A stretch of DNA of 53,886 nucleotides, from contig JAUNSU010000015.1 in assembly GCA_030539035.1 (NCBI GenBank), positions 1 to 53,886 of the forward strand, given 5' to 3'. Shown here piece after piece: positions 23,987 through 32,852 of this stretch. Under the pieces are notes generated by a model that saw only the letters and a list, made by a program, of their open reading frames with translations, had not been told where the DNA came from and did not search any database. Position numbers and translations under genes: made by a program. Origin of the DNA: Planctomycetia bacterium. Its GTDB lineage: Bacteria > Planctomycetota > Planctomycetia > Pirellulales > Thermoguttaceae. Numbering within the stretch: position 1 is the first letter of the stretch; each line of letters begins with the position of its first letter.

Positions 23987-26596
23987 TTAATACAGTAAGG
24001 GGTCTGATAATTCGACATCCACTTGACCAACCCCTGAAAGGAATTCGATCGTTGCGATTTGAGCTTCTTTCGGTCCGCAGATCGCCTTGATAATTCCCAC
24101 CCCGTAATTTTTATGCCGAACGACCATATCCGTTTTATATTCCCGTTTTCCTCCCGACCTGGATTTCAACGGATTGCTCTTTGAGACAAGCTCAACTCCC
24201 AAAGAAACACCGGGCAAAGAATAATCAACCGTCTTTTCGGATTTAGGCTTCTGCTTTTTGGCGGGCAATACCCGATGGGCTCTTCCTTCATCGTCGTATA
24301 CAATATCCGCCTCTTCTTCATAAACGACTTCCTCATCAATTCCTTCATATTCCGCGGGATCCGGGCGTTTTGCTTTCCTTTTTCGAGCGGTTTTTTCAAA
24401 AGGAACCGGTTTTTCTTCCTCCATTTCTTCGTAGACAGTAATTTTTGAAACGGGTTCGAAAAGAACAGGTCCCTCTTCCTGATCGGAATTTTTGCCCGGA
24501 ATATCCTCTTTGTGATAAGAGAACGCTTCCTCGGGAGAAGTGATCTCAAGCAGTTCGGGAGGAAAATCGAATAAAAATCGACTCAAAATGGAAGAATTGA
24601 GCATTCCCCGATATTCCCGGAAACGTGTTCTGCTGATTCGCAATTCCTGTTCCGCACGGGTCATCCCGACAAAAAGAAGTCTTCGTTCTTCTTCCAACTG
24701 GCTTTTATCCTTTGATGAACGTTCATGAGGGAGGATATTTTCTTCCAGAGCGATAATATACACGACGGGAAATTCAAGGCCTTTTGCCGCGTGCAAGGTC
24801 ATCAGGGAGACGCGATCGGAATCGCTTTCCCAGGCATCGACATCGCTTGTAAGCGCGGCGGTTTCCAGAAAACGCCCCAGCCGTTCATATTCCCCGAAGT
24901 AATTTGATTCTTCCGAATTTGTCTGATTTTGTTTTTCTTCATCAAACATCCGGTCGAACTCACGAACTTCGGAAAGAAGTTCCTGAACGTTCGCAAGGCG
25001 CTGTTGTTCCTCTTCCGTTTTTACAACTTGAAGTGCCTGCAGGTATCCTGTTTCTTTGAGTACGATCGAGAGAAGGAGCTCAAGATCGGATACCTTGGCA
25101 AGCTCGCGAAAACGATCGATCAGCTGAACGAAATTTTCCAGTGCGTTGGCCGCTTTCTTCGTGAGAGAAGGAGCGCGGGTCGGAAAGAACTCTTTCTGTT
25201 TGTTCTCGGACTCGGAATCGGCGACTTCGACTTTTTTCCTTTTTCGGAAATCTTGCCGATTACTGCTCAATTTTACCAGATTTCGGGCCGCATCCAGTAA
25301 GGAAAGACCGCGAAGACCTGCGTATTCCTCAATTCGATGGACCGTGATCTTGCCAAGTCCGCGGACCGGCGTATTGATTACCCGATTGAAAGAGACCGTA
25401 TCGTTCGGATTATAAATGAGCTGAAGATAGGCAATAATATCCTTGATCTCTTTCCGGTTGAAAAATTCCAGTCCGCGAATGAGCTGAAAAGGAACTCCGA
25501 ATCGGCGAAGTGCATGCTCCAGATTTCGGGACAATGCGTTCATGCGGTAAAAAATCGCGTAATCCTGGGCCCTTCTTTTTCCCGACTCAATTTCCGAAGC
25601 GATTTCCCGCGCGATACTTTCCGCTTCGGCGTGATGATCTTCACAAACAAGTACCCGAGGACGATGGCCCGCTGCGTTATTCGTAAAGAGATCTTTTTCT
25701 TTCCGGAAAACATTGTGCTTGATCAAAGCAGACGCCGCGGCAAGGATCTCGGGCGTACTCCGATAGTTTTCTTCCAGCCGAATCGTTTTCACATTCTCAA
25801 AATCTTTTTCAAATTCGAGAATATTCCTGATATTTGCTCCGCGCCATCCGTAAATCGACTGATCCGGGTCTCCGGTAACGCAAAGATTCGGATAATCGAC
25901 CGAAAGAGCCCTTGCGATCGCGTATTGAACAAGATTGGTATCCTGGTACTCATCCACTAAAATGTATTGATACCGATGATCGAGATCGGATCGAACATCC
26001 GGATTATTGCCGAGCAGAACGGCAAAATGGACGAGAAGATCGTCAAAATCAACGGCGTTTGCGTTTTTGAGCGCCTTTTGATAGAGAGGATAGATCTTTT
26101 CGACATATTTTCCCAGCGGACTGCCCGGCTGGGCCTGATAATTTTCGGGGAGCATAAGGGCATTTTTCGCCCAGCTGATCGTTGCGGCAACCTTGGCACT
26201 GTCCACTCCATTGGGAAGTTCCTGTTTATCGATCAGGGAATCCAGAATCTGTCTGCTCTCATCCATATCGTATATGGTGAAATTGGAATTCAAGCCGACA
26301 TAAGGAGCGTAAGAGCGGAGGAGAAAAGAACAAAAACGGTGGAAGGTCCCGATCCAGATCTTTTTTCCGGGGATCAGGGCCGCGATTCGGTTTTTCATTT
26401 CCTCGGCGGCTTTGTTGGTAAAGGTAAGAGCGGCGATTCTCCAGGGAGGAACGCCCTGTTCAACAAGCCAGGCGATTCGATGGGTTACCACACGCGTCTT
26501 GCCGCTTCCGGGGCCGGCAAGAACCAGCATGGGACCGTCTTTATGCTGAACCGCCTCTTTTTGCGAATCATTTAAATTTTCTAATAATGGGTTCAT
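23987..26596 (-). CDS. UvrD/PcrA-type DNA helicase
   Basis: This superfamily 1A helicase unwinds DNA 3' to 5' in repair and replication restart. The 869-residue product has all motifs: Q motif NDSQKEAV, Walker A GPGSGKT (28-34), LTFTNKAAEEM, Walker B VDEYQDT (214-220), GDPDQSIYGWRGA (242-254), LEENYRSTPEI, VSLMTLHAAKGLEFPVV and VGMTRAEQEL. A long acidic and Lys-rich linker (about 660-790) separates the helicase from a PcrA-type C-terminal tudor-like domain (VVRHKNYGVGIIKAI). The ATG at 26596 gives the usual N-terminus and follows the antiporter stop as TGAGATG, so translation is probably coupled. Confidence 0.92.
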   Translation of the reverse strand: MNPLLENLNDSQKEAVQHKDGPMLVLAGPGSGKTRVVTHRIAWLVEQGVPPWRIAALTFTNKAAEEMKNRIAALIPGKKIWIGTFHRFCSFLLRSYAPYVGLNSNFTIYDMDESRQILDSLIDKQELPNGVDSAKVAATISWAKNALMLPENYQAQPGSPLGKYVEKIYPLYQKALKNANAVDFDDLLVHFAVLLGNNPDVRSDLDHRYQYILVDEYQDTNLVQYAIARALSVDYPNLCVTGDPDQSIYGWRGANIRNILEFEKDFENVKTIRLEENYRSTPEILAAASALIKHNVFRKEKDLFTNNAAGHRPRVLVCEDHHAEAESIAREIASEIESGKRRAQDYAIFYRMNALSRNLEHALRRFGVPFQLIRGLEFFNRKEIKDIIAYLQLIYNPNDTVSFNRVINTPVRGLGKITVHRIEEYAGLRGLSLLDAARNLVKLSSNRQDFRKRKKVEVADSESENKQKEFFPTRAPSLTKKAANALENFVQLIDRFRELAKVSDLELLLSIVLKETGYLQALQVVKTEEEQQRLANVQELLSEVREFDRMFDEEKQNQTNSEESNYFGEYERLGRFLETAALTSDVDAWESDSDRVSLMTLHAAKGLEFPVVYIIALEENILPHERSSKDKSQLEEERRLLFVGMTRAEQELRISRTRFREYRGMLNSSILSRFLFDFPPELLEITSPEEAFSYHKEDIPGKNSDQEEGPVLFEPVSKITVYEEMEEEKPVPFEKTARKRKAKRPDPAEYEGIDEEVVYEEEADIVYDDEGRAHRVLPAKKQKPKSEKTVDYSLPGVSLGVELVSKSNPLKSRSGGKREYKTDMVVRHKNYGVGIIKAICGPKEAQIATIEFLSGVGQVDVELSDPLLY

Positions 26597-26597
26597 C

Positions 26598-27641
26598 TCA
26601 GGCTGTTTGTCCATGAAGTAAGAGGAAAACAACATATCCCGCATATCCGAGGAGCAAGAGGATCCCTTCGATCCGAGTCAGCTTCTGATCGGTAATGCAG
26701 AGATATCCGCCGATCCCGGCAACAAGAATCATAATGGGAATATCAAAGACAAATGCCTGATGGGAAAGTGCCAATCCGCCGGGAACAAGCAGTGAAGTCA
26801 ATCCCAGTATCCCGAGCAGATTAAAGATATTACTTCCCACCACGTTTCCTATTGCGATATCGGTATTCCCTTTGAATGCGGCAACCGCGCTTACAACCAG
26901 TTCAGGAAGTGATGTTCCAACGGCAAGAACGGTCAAGCTGATCACTAATTTGCTTACACCGACCGCCGTTGCGATTTTTATTGCGCCGTCGATAAACCAT
27001 TCGGATCCAAAGATCAGCATTCCAAGGCCCAACGCAATGCAAACAAGAGAAATCAGGGATTCCTTGAATATATTTTTGGCCGGAGCCGGTTCATCCGGTG
27101 AAGAAGGAAGTGAGATTTTTTTTTCACATAAATTATCGGCGACCGGTTTGTTTTCTTCTTTGCGGACTGTTCGAATTGCCCAGATCATATACAGAACCAG
27201 AAGAACCAGGAAGACTGCTCCTCCCCAGCGTGGGAAAAAGTGTTCACTTGCGGATCCTCCCACGGTAAACCAGCCGATGATCCAGAATAATCCGGAGATC
27301 AGAACCAGAAAAGGAATTTCGTTGCGAATAAGCTGAACGGAAACCGTGATCGGACGGATTACGGCTGCAAATCCAAGAATCAAAAGAATATTGCAGATAT
27401 TGCTTCCCACAATATTTCCTACCGCGATTTCCGGCGATCCTCCTTCGCGAAAACATCCCATCAAGGAAACCGTTAATTCCGGAGCGCTTGTGCAAACGGC
27501 GACAATCGTCAATCCAATAATAAGAGGGGGAATACCAAACAGAAGCGCTCCTCGGGATGCGCCCCGAACAAGGACTTCTCCTCCTCCAAGCATAATGGCT
27601 CCACCGACAAGTATTGCCAACAAGGCAAAAAGAATCTCCAT
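26598..27641 (-). CDS. Calcium/sodium antiporter of the CaCA family (YrbG-like)
   Basis: The 347-residue membrane protein exchanges Ca2+ for Na+ or H+ across the inner membrane. It has two inverted halves of about five helices each, with the alpha-repeat signatures GNIVGSNICNILLILG (75-90) and GNVVGSNIFNLLGILG (about 265-280). Both halves also contain TS-PEL loops (VCTSAPEL, GTSLPEL) with the ion-binding Glu. A hydrophilic loop of about 45 residues joins the halves. The ATG has AAAGGAG 7 bases upstream. The stop codon lies one base before the helicase ATG, so they share a message, although no functional link is known. Confidence 0.9.
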   Translation of the reverse strand: MEILFALLAILVGGAIMLGGGEVLVRGASRGALLFGIPPLIIGLTIVAVCTSAPELTVSLMGCFREGGSPEIAVGNIVGSNICNILLILGFAAVIRPITVSVQLIRNEIPFLVLISGLFWIIGWFTVGGSASEHFFPRWGGAVFLVLLVLYMIWAIRTVRKEENKPVADNLCEKKISLPSSPDEPAPAKNIFKESLISLVCIALGLGMLIFGSEWFIDGAIKIATAVGVSKLVISLTVLAVGTSLPELVVSAVAAFKGNTDIAIGNVVGSNIFNLLGILGLTSLLVPGGLALSHQAFVFDIPIMILVAGIGGYLCITDQKLTRIEGILLLLGYAGYVVFLLLHGQTA

Positions 27642-27854
27642 GATTTACTCCTTTTATACAATGTCCGCGATTTTGATTTTCAAGGGTGAAGATCTTTTTG
27701 AACAGAGAAATATTTTCGAGTGCAGTGAAAAAGATCCCGGCAGAAAATCACAAAAATCCGTTTCCATCCCTTAATATTTTAACCGAGAGAGCCTCTTCCC
27801 GCAAGGGCTGTTAAGAAAATCCTTAAAGGAAAATTAGAGAGATCAGAAGAAAAA

Positions 27855-28736
27855 TTATCGAATAGGAGCTGATTTTGGAGAAGAAATCTTTAATTTTCCG
27901 GTAATGATCAACTCGACCCGACGATTTCGGCGATTGCTTTCCGGATCGATTCCCATAAGGATCGGACAGGCGGATCCGCAGGAACATCGTTCAATCTGAT
28001 TTCGATCCACTCCGGTATTTTCAACGAGGAAGCTGGCGATTTTTCCCGTTTTTTCATAAGAGGGATCCGGGGAATCCATTTGCGGATCTTTTTGCTTGTT
28101 CTTTGGTAAAATGGGAAGATGGGATGGATTTGCAAGATCTGTGTGTCCTTCAAGACGATAAATCCGATCCGGATACCGACGGAGAAGTTCGGAACCTATT
28201 TTGAAAAGACGCCGGCGTCCGGAATCGGAGAGGGTCCATTTTGATTCTTTTTCATTAAACAAAAGATCATCCTGCAATTCAATTACAAGTTCATTCCCAT
28301 TTTTTTGGATGGGCAAAATATGGGGATCATCCAAAGAAAACTCTTCCTGGAGTAAACTGTTGTTCGGAATAATGGTGATGGAAGGGGTTTTGCGCAGAGA
28401 AACGTTCTGGGCTCCCATGATTCGGGCCGATTCCTGATTCTGCTGTTCCAACTCCCTGTTTTTTGCGATTAAATCGGAGTTCTGATTGATCAGTTCCGCA
28501 TTGCGCCGCGCAAGTTCTCCCGTTTTTTCTTCAAGATCTCTTTGAAGGGACGCCTGCTGGAGCAGAAGATCTTCGTTTTGGCGATCCTGATGAGCAACAT
28601 GTTTCTGGGCTTCATTCAAAGCGATCTGCAATTCCGTTTCTTTCTTTTGATCCGCAGTGATCGTTCCCGGCGTGATCTCGCTTGCGCATCCGAAAAAACA
28701 AAAGACTAAAAACAGAATCCAGATATCGGCTTTCAT
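27855..28736 (-). CDS. OmpA-domain lipoprotein with a coiled coil
   Basis: The 293-residue product has a lipoprotein signal (MKADIWILFLVFCFFGCAS, lipid on Cys17). Residues about 30-105 form a coiled coil (QQASLQRDLEEKTGELARR...). The C-terminal half is OmpA/MotB-like, with IYRLEGHTD and NRRNRRVELIITG for peptidoglycan binding. So it probably bridges a membrane and the wall. The loop before the last strand carries an unusual Cys cluster (CSCGSAC). ATG at 28736 is chosen for its AAAGGAGG ribosome-binding site 8 bases upstream; one at 28760 would add 8 residues. If the cell has little peptidoglycan, the partner could differ. Confidence 0.8.
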   Translation of the reverse strand: MKADIWILFLVFCFFGCASEITPGTITADQKKETELQIALNEAQKHVAHQDRQNEDLLLQQASLQRDLEEKTGELARRNAELINQNSDLIAKNRELEQQNQESARIMGAQNVSLRKTPSITIIPNNSLLQEEFSLDDPHILPIQKNGNELVIELQDDLLFNEKESKWTLSDSGRRRLFKIGSELLRRYPDRIYRLEGHTDLANPSHLPILPKNKQKDPQMDSPDPSYEKTGKIASFLVENTGVDRNQIERCSCGSACPILMGIDPESNRRNRRVELIITGKLKISSPKSAPIR

Positions 28737-28821
28737 CACTCTTCCTCCTTTTGGGATCATAAATCATAAAAAAAGGAAGCAGGAAACCCCGAAAATTATT
28801 CCCGGCAAAGAAGATAAGATC

Positions 28822-28857
28822 AAAAAAAACGGCGGAAAATCTTTCGATTTCCGCCGC
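28822..28857 (-). terminator. Terminator of the lipoprotein gene at 28899
   Basis: CGGCGGAAA (28830-28838) and TTTCCGCCG (28848-28856) make a 9-base GC-rich stem. On the minus strand it is followed by eight T. Confidence 0.8.
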
Positions 28858-28898
28858 AGATCGATTCGAAGAAACAAGGAACAAGATCGTCAAGAATA

Positions 28899-29456
28899 TC
28901 ACTGCTGAGTATTCTCAGGCATTCCCACCGCATGAAGATGGTCTTTATCGATATAGATTACCTCGGAGGCATCTTTTTTATCGATGGTGTAGGGGATCGG
29001 CCATCCAACACGGATTACCTGTTCATAATAAACGGTGCATTTATAGTGGACATGATGAACTTGGACCGGTCCGACCAGAGGGAAGAAACGGGGCGGATCC
29101 ACATAATCCGAGATCAATTCCTTTGTGATTTTTACATTATTCCGATATCGGGTTTCCAGAAAGGGAACACCCCCATTGTTCGGTTTGGCTTTTTCGAGCA
29201 AACGAACAACTTCATCATCGGAGGGTTCATCAAGTCCGGCGGGAACCGATTCACTGATCGGAGGAAGGACCGGGACTTGGCTGTATCGATCCTGTTCGAA
29301 GGCCATGTCTTCATAGGCGCCTTGAAAATACGGACTTACCGGAATTGGAATACTCATCCATCCTACACCGGGACCGGGAACTCCAATGCAGCCAACGGAT
29401 ATCGCTAATGATACTCCAATCAATAATGCGGCAAATTTTATACTAATCCTTTTCAT
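28899..29456 (-). CDS. Conserved planctomycete lipoprotein
   Basis: The 185-residue product has a lipoprotein signal ending ISVGC (Cys23). After a Pro-rich linker, the conserved core reads FLETRYRNNVKITKELISDY, VDPPRFFPLVGPVQVHHVHY and KCTVYYEQVIRVGWPIPYT, ending with DKDHLHAVG. I recognise this core as one found across planctomycetes without known function. The His-rich HHVHY segment might bind a metal, which is speculation. It is followed by a strong terminator and stands as a single unit, perhaps sharing a promoter region with the gene at 29743 which runs the other way. Confidence 0.65.
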   Translation of the reverse strand: MKRISIKFAALLIGVSLAISVGCIGVPGPGVGWMSIPIPVSPYFQGAYEDMAFEQDRYSQVPVLPPISESVPAGLDEPSDDEVVRLLEKAKPNNGGVPFLETRYRNNVKITKELISDYVDPPRFFPLVGPVQVHHVHYKCTVYYEQVIRVGWPIPYTIDKKDASEVIYIDKDHLHAVGMPENTQQ

Positions 29457-29696
29457 CTCTGCTCTTCCTTGATCTCTTTTTATCAGGATTCCATCCGTGG
29501 TTCACGGAAACATACGGAAAGGAAAATGTCCTTTTCCGTGCTTTATCTCTTATCGTTCAATTCCATCACAAAACTTGCGACTTTTTCCGATTATAATGCT
29601 TAATCGGCAAATTTTCGTGAAAGATATTACTATTTCTTCTTTTCGAAGACCTCTTTTCTCCCTTTTTTGCTATATTAAATATGATGTCAATTTTTG

Positions 29697-29724
29697 AATA
29701 TTACATTATGAAAATGTAAATATT
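29697..29724. promoter_or_regulatory. AT-rich palindrome before the M16 gene
   Basis: AATATTACATT and AATGTAAATATT form a near-perfect inverted repeat about 20 bases before the start codon. AAAGGATAATTAAA follows as a weak ribosome-binding site. It might be an operator or a leader hairpin. Confidence 0.4.
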
Positions 29725-29742
29725 ATATAAAGGATAATTAAA

Positions 29743-32592
29743 ATGGATATTATTGATAAAATACAGATATTTAGTAAAATCGCTTTTCTTTCATCCAAAG
29801 GAGATTATTTTCATAATCTCAAAAAGAACTTTTTTTACAGTTTACGTATACTACCAAAAATCCTTATATTATGCACTATTCTCATCCTGTCTTTGGAAGT
29901 CTCCTTGATTGCGGAAGAATTTCGTGCTCCCGCACAATCGATCCAGGTCCTTCCCAAAAGCACAAAAAACGAGCCCGCTGAAAAGAAATCGGATAAAAAG
30001 CCGGCGGAAAATAAGTCTCTTTTTGAAAAACCGCTCGAAATTACCCGTAAAGTTGCTCATGAAGATGGAACGGTATTCTATTCCCTGTCGAATGGATTGG
30101 AAGTTCTGATCGCTCCTCAAAAAGGATCGCAGACGGGAACCGTCCAGTATATTTCCAAACGGGCAGGAAGTTTAAATGAACAGGAATGGATCGGATCGGG
30201 GATCAGTACTCTCCTTGAGTATTTTATTGCGAATGGACCAACCGGGCGTTTTTCCCGGGAAGAGATCCGGGCAGATCTGAATCGGCTGGGGGGAGAATTC
30301 CGCTCCTGGACGACTCCCGAGTATTCCGCTTTTGCCCTTGATACTATTTCTGAAAAGATCCCGGAGGCGCTGAATATTCTTACCGATCAGATTCTGAATA
30401 CACAAATTGATCCGGCGGATTTGAACACGGTCAAATTCGTAATGCGGCAGGAATATCTTGGGAAGAAGTCGGATCGGGGATCCGTCGGAAAAGATCTTTT
30501 ATTTCAGACCTGTTATCTGGAACATCCCTATCGGATTCCGGTGAACGGATCCCTTTCCCTTTTTGATCAGATCGGGCCGGACGATCTTCTCCATTTTTAC
30601 AAGACCCGATATACACCGAATCATTTGCTTTTGGGAATAGACGGAGATGTTGATCCGGAAAGAATCATAAAGGATATTATCCGGTTGTATGGTAATATTC
30701 CGCGAGGGAAAGAGATCACGATTCCAATGCAAAAAGAACCGGATCAAATTGCTTCCCGCAAGGTTGCCTGTGAGGTGCCCGGAAAAACTTATGATCTTTA
30801 TATTGCCTGGCCCGCCGTCTCTTTTTCGCATAAGGATTATGCGGCACTTGATCTTTTAAGACAGATCCTGGTTGATGAGAATCGGGGGCGCCTGATCCGT
30901 AAGTTGAAGGAGGATCAGACCCTTCTGATCGAAGCGGACGGATTTCTTACTCGGCCGCAGTCCGTTCAGGGGATCTTTGCGCTCCATGCGGTTGCTCATT
31001 CCGCCCAGCTCGCGGCCGTGCGCCTTGCCCTGGATGATGAAATTGAACTGTTGAAGAAGGAATTGATCAGTACTGCGGAGTTGAATCGGGCCAAAAAGCA
31101 GCTTGAAGCGGCGTATTTTATGGATCTGGCCCGTCCGGGAGCCCGGCTGGACCGGATCATGAAAGATTTTCTTTTTACCGGAAGTCCTTTATTTAATCAG
31201 AACTATCTTCAGCGGATCCGGGCAACAGGAGCGGACGATCTTCGCAAAGCGGCGCAGAAGTATTTGCCTGCGATAAAAAGAAATGAAGTATTGATCTGTC
31301 CGCCGGGCAAAAGTCCTGCTTTCATTACCGGATCGGCAGCGCGCAAAGATGAGGAAGCCCAAATCAATGCTTACAAGTTCAAATCGAATAAATTTACCCT
31401 TCTGATCAAAGACGAAGGAAATGTTCCTTATGTTCTTATCGACTTTTATATTCTGTGCGGGACGCTGTTCGATACGGAAGCCAATGCGGGAAGAAGTGCT
31501 TTATTGGCGGAGATCATCAAAAGAGGGAAGGGGGGCGAGCAGTCGACCCTTTCCGATTTTTTTGATTCGACAGGAGGAAAGTTTTCCATATCCGCGGGAA
31601 GATATACATTGCATATTTCCGCCCTTGTCCTCAAAGAAGATTTTGTTCAGGCGGTTCAAATCCTTACGAGAAATATACTTGATCCGGATTTTTCGGAAGA
31701 TCATTTTCAGAAAGGAAAGAGGAGTATTCTGAATCGGATTCAACATCGGGGTGATTCACTGGCAAGGGAAGCGGAAGATCTTTTCACGGAACAGATCTCG
31801 TCGGAAAGTCCTCTTCATTTTTTACCCAACGGAACGGAAAAATCCATTTCTCAAATAAAGTTGGACGATCTCAAGGAATTTCATCGTTCGATCCTTGTTC
31901 CCGACAATATGATCGTATCGCTTTTTGGCAATATCGATTCCAGTGCGGCGGCTTCTTATTTGGGAAAGACATTTGGAGCGCTCTCTCCGTCCAAAGCGCG
32001 TTCGAATCCATTCAAAGGATCCAATGAACTTATGAAAACGATCAAAAAGGAAAAGAAGGGAAAACGGAAGAACGCGGCCGGAATGATCGGTTGGCCAACG
32101 GTAAGTATTTTTGAGAAGAAAGATTTCGCGGCTCTGATCGTTCTTCAAACCATTTTGGGGGGATACCGCAATACAGGAGGAAAGCTCGGGCGTGATCTTG
32201 CGGATACCGGTTGGGTTTATGATCTGCGGGCGGAACAGATGTTTTCACCTTTGCCCTCCTACTTTTACATTTACTTTGAAACGCTTCCCGAAGATTTAAA
32301 CACTGTATCGGGAAAAGTTCAGCAGATCGTCGAACAAATCAAATCCGGCGGTATTTCTCCGGAGGAAATGGAATGCGCAAAAGAAGAAATTCTTGCCGCG
32401 GAGATCCTTGAAAGCCGCGAGATTCAGAAGGAGGCGCGGAGAGCTTCTCTTGATGAGCTTTACGGAATCGGATACGGAGCCGGAAGTGATTTTCAGAAAC
32501 AGATCCAAAAGGTCAATTTGGACGATCTTTTCCTTGCTGCTCGAAAGTATCTGAAAGATTGCATTTTTATCACGATTTCACCGGAAAAATAG
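29743..32592 (+). CDS. M16 metallopeptidase homologue with a degenerate zinc site
   Basis: The 949-residue product has a long N-terminus with one hydrophobic helix (about 36-56, a signal or anchor), a Lys/Glu linker, then two M16 halves (about 100-530 and 540-949). Family features include SNGLEVLI, AGSLNEQEW, HFYKTRYTPNHLLLGIDGD, and in the second half RSILVPDNMIVSLFGNID. The zinc motif HxxEH that should follow GSGIS is T156-L-L-E159-Y160. Only the Glu is left, and the second half also lacks HxxEH (LLAEIIKRG). It is therefore probably not a peptidase but a binding or scaffold protein outside the cytoplasm, like the inactive partner of PqqL- or mitochondrial-type pairs. No active partner gene is in the window. 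Sequence identity in the rest looks intact, so the loss is likely old and selected. Confidence 0.85.
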   Translation: MDIIDKIQIFSKIAFLSSKGDYFHNLKKNFFYSLRILPKILILCTILILSLEVSLIAEEFRAPAQSIQVLPKSTKNEPAEKKSDKKPAENKSLFEKPLEITRKVAHEDGTVFYSLSNGLEVLIAPQKGSQTGTVQYISKRAGSLNEQEWIGSGISTLLEYFIANGPTGRFSREEIRADLNRLGGEFRSWTTPEYSAFALDTISEKIPEALNILTDQILNTQIDPADLNTVKFVMRQEYLGKKSDRGSVGKDLLFQTCYLEHPYRIPVNGSLSLFDQIGPDDLLHFYKTRYTPNHLLLGIDGDVDPERIIKDIIRLYGNIPRGKEITIPMQKEPDQIASRKVACEVPGKTYDLYIAWPAVSFSHKDYAALDLLRQILVDENRGRLIRKLKEDQTLLIEADGFLTRPQSVQGIFALHAVAHSAQLAAVRLALDDEIELLKKELISTAELNRAKKQLEAAYFMDLARPGARLDRIMKDFLFTGSPLFNQNYLQRIRATGADDLRKAAQKYLPAIKRNEVLICPPGKSPAFITGSAARKDEEAQINAYKFKSNKFTLLIKDEGNVPYVLIDFYILCGTLFDTEANAGRSALLAEIIKRGKGGEQSTLSDFFDSTGGKFSISAGRYTLHISALVLKEDFVQAVQILTRNILDPDFSEDHFQKGKRSILNRIQHRGDSLAREAEDLFTEQISSESPLHFLPNGTEKSISQIKLDDLKEFHRSILVPDNMIVSLFGNIDSSAAASYLGKTFGALSPSKARSNPFKGSNELMKTIKKEKKGKRKNAAGMIGWPTVSIFEKKDFAALIVLQTILGGYRNTGGKLGRDLADTGWVYDLRAEQMFSPLPSYFYIYFETLPEDLNTVSGKVQQIVEQIKSGGISPEEMECAKEEILAAEILESREIQKEARRASLDELYGIGYGAGSDFQKQIQKVNLDDLFLAARKYLKDCIFITISPEK

Positions 32593-32648
32593 GCTGATCA
32601 TGATTCCTGTTTTCCCGAAAGAACGGAGAGTGTGTCCGCTGAAAAAAG

Positions 32649-32668
32649 GATGAACATCCCTGTTCATC
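32649..32668 (+). other. Hairpin between the M16 gene and the phage module
   Basis: GATGAACA (32649-32656) and TGTTCATC (32661-32668) form a perfect stem with loop TCCC between two convergent genes. No T run follows, so it is a weak terminator at best. Confidence 0.4.
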
Positions 32669-32684
32669 ATTGATCGGGTTCCGA

Positions 32685-32852
32685 TTAAAAAAATCCGGCG
32701 AGTTTTCGAAGAGCTTTGTCGAGTTCGTCCTTGCTGACCCTTACGATTCGCCCATCACGAACGATGGGAACTTTCCATTTGACAAGGCGCCGATACGCGG
32801 TTTGGCGGCAGACCCTTAAATAGACGGCGACCTCTTTGATGTTCATATACAT
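32685..32852 (-). CDS. Excisionase-type small HTH protein
   Basis: The 55-residue product (MYMNIKEVAVYLRVCRQTAY...) is a MerR-like winged helix-turn-helix of the excisionase/BldC type: IKEVAVYLRVCRQTAYRRL is the recognition helix region, VPIVRDGRIVRVSKDEL the wing and the final helix. It should bind DNA. The ATG at 32852 follows AAGGAG by 8 bases and overlaps the portal gene by ten bases. Last gene of the packaging module. With no integrase around, it may regulate the module instead of excising it. Confidence 0.75.
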   Translation of the reverse strand: MYMNIKEVAVYLRVCRQTAYRRLVKWKVPIVRDGRIVRVSKDELDKALRKLAGFF

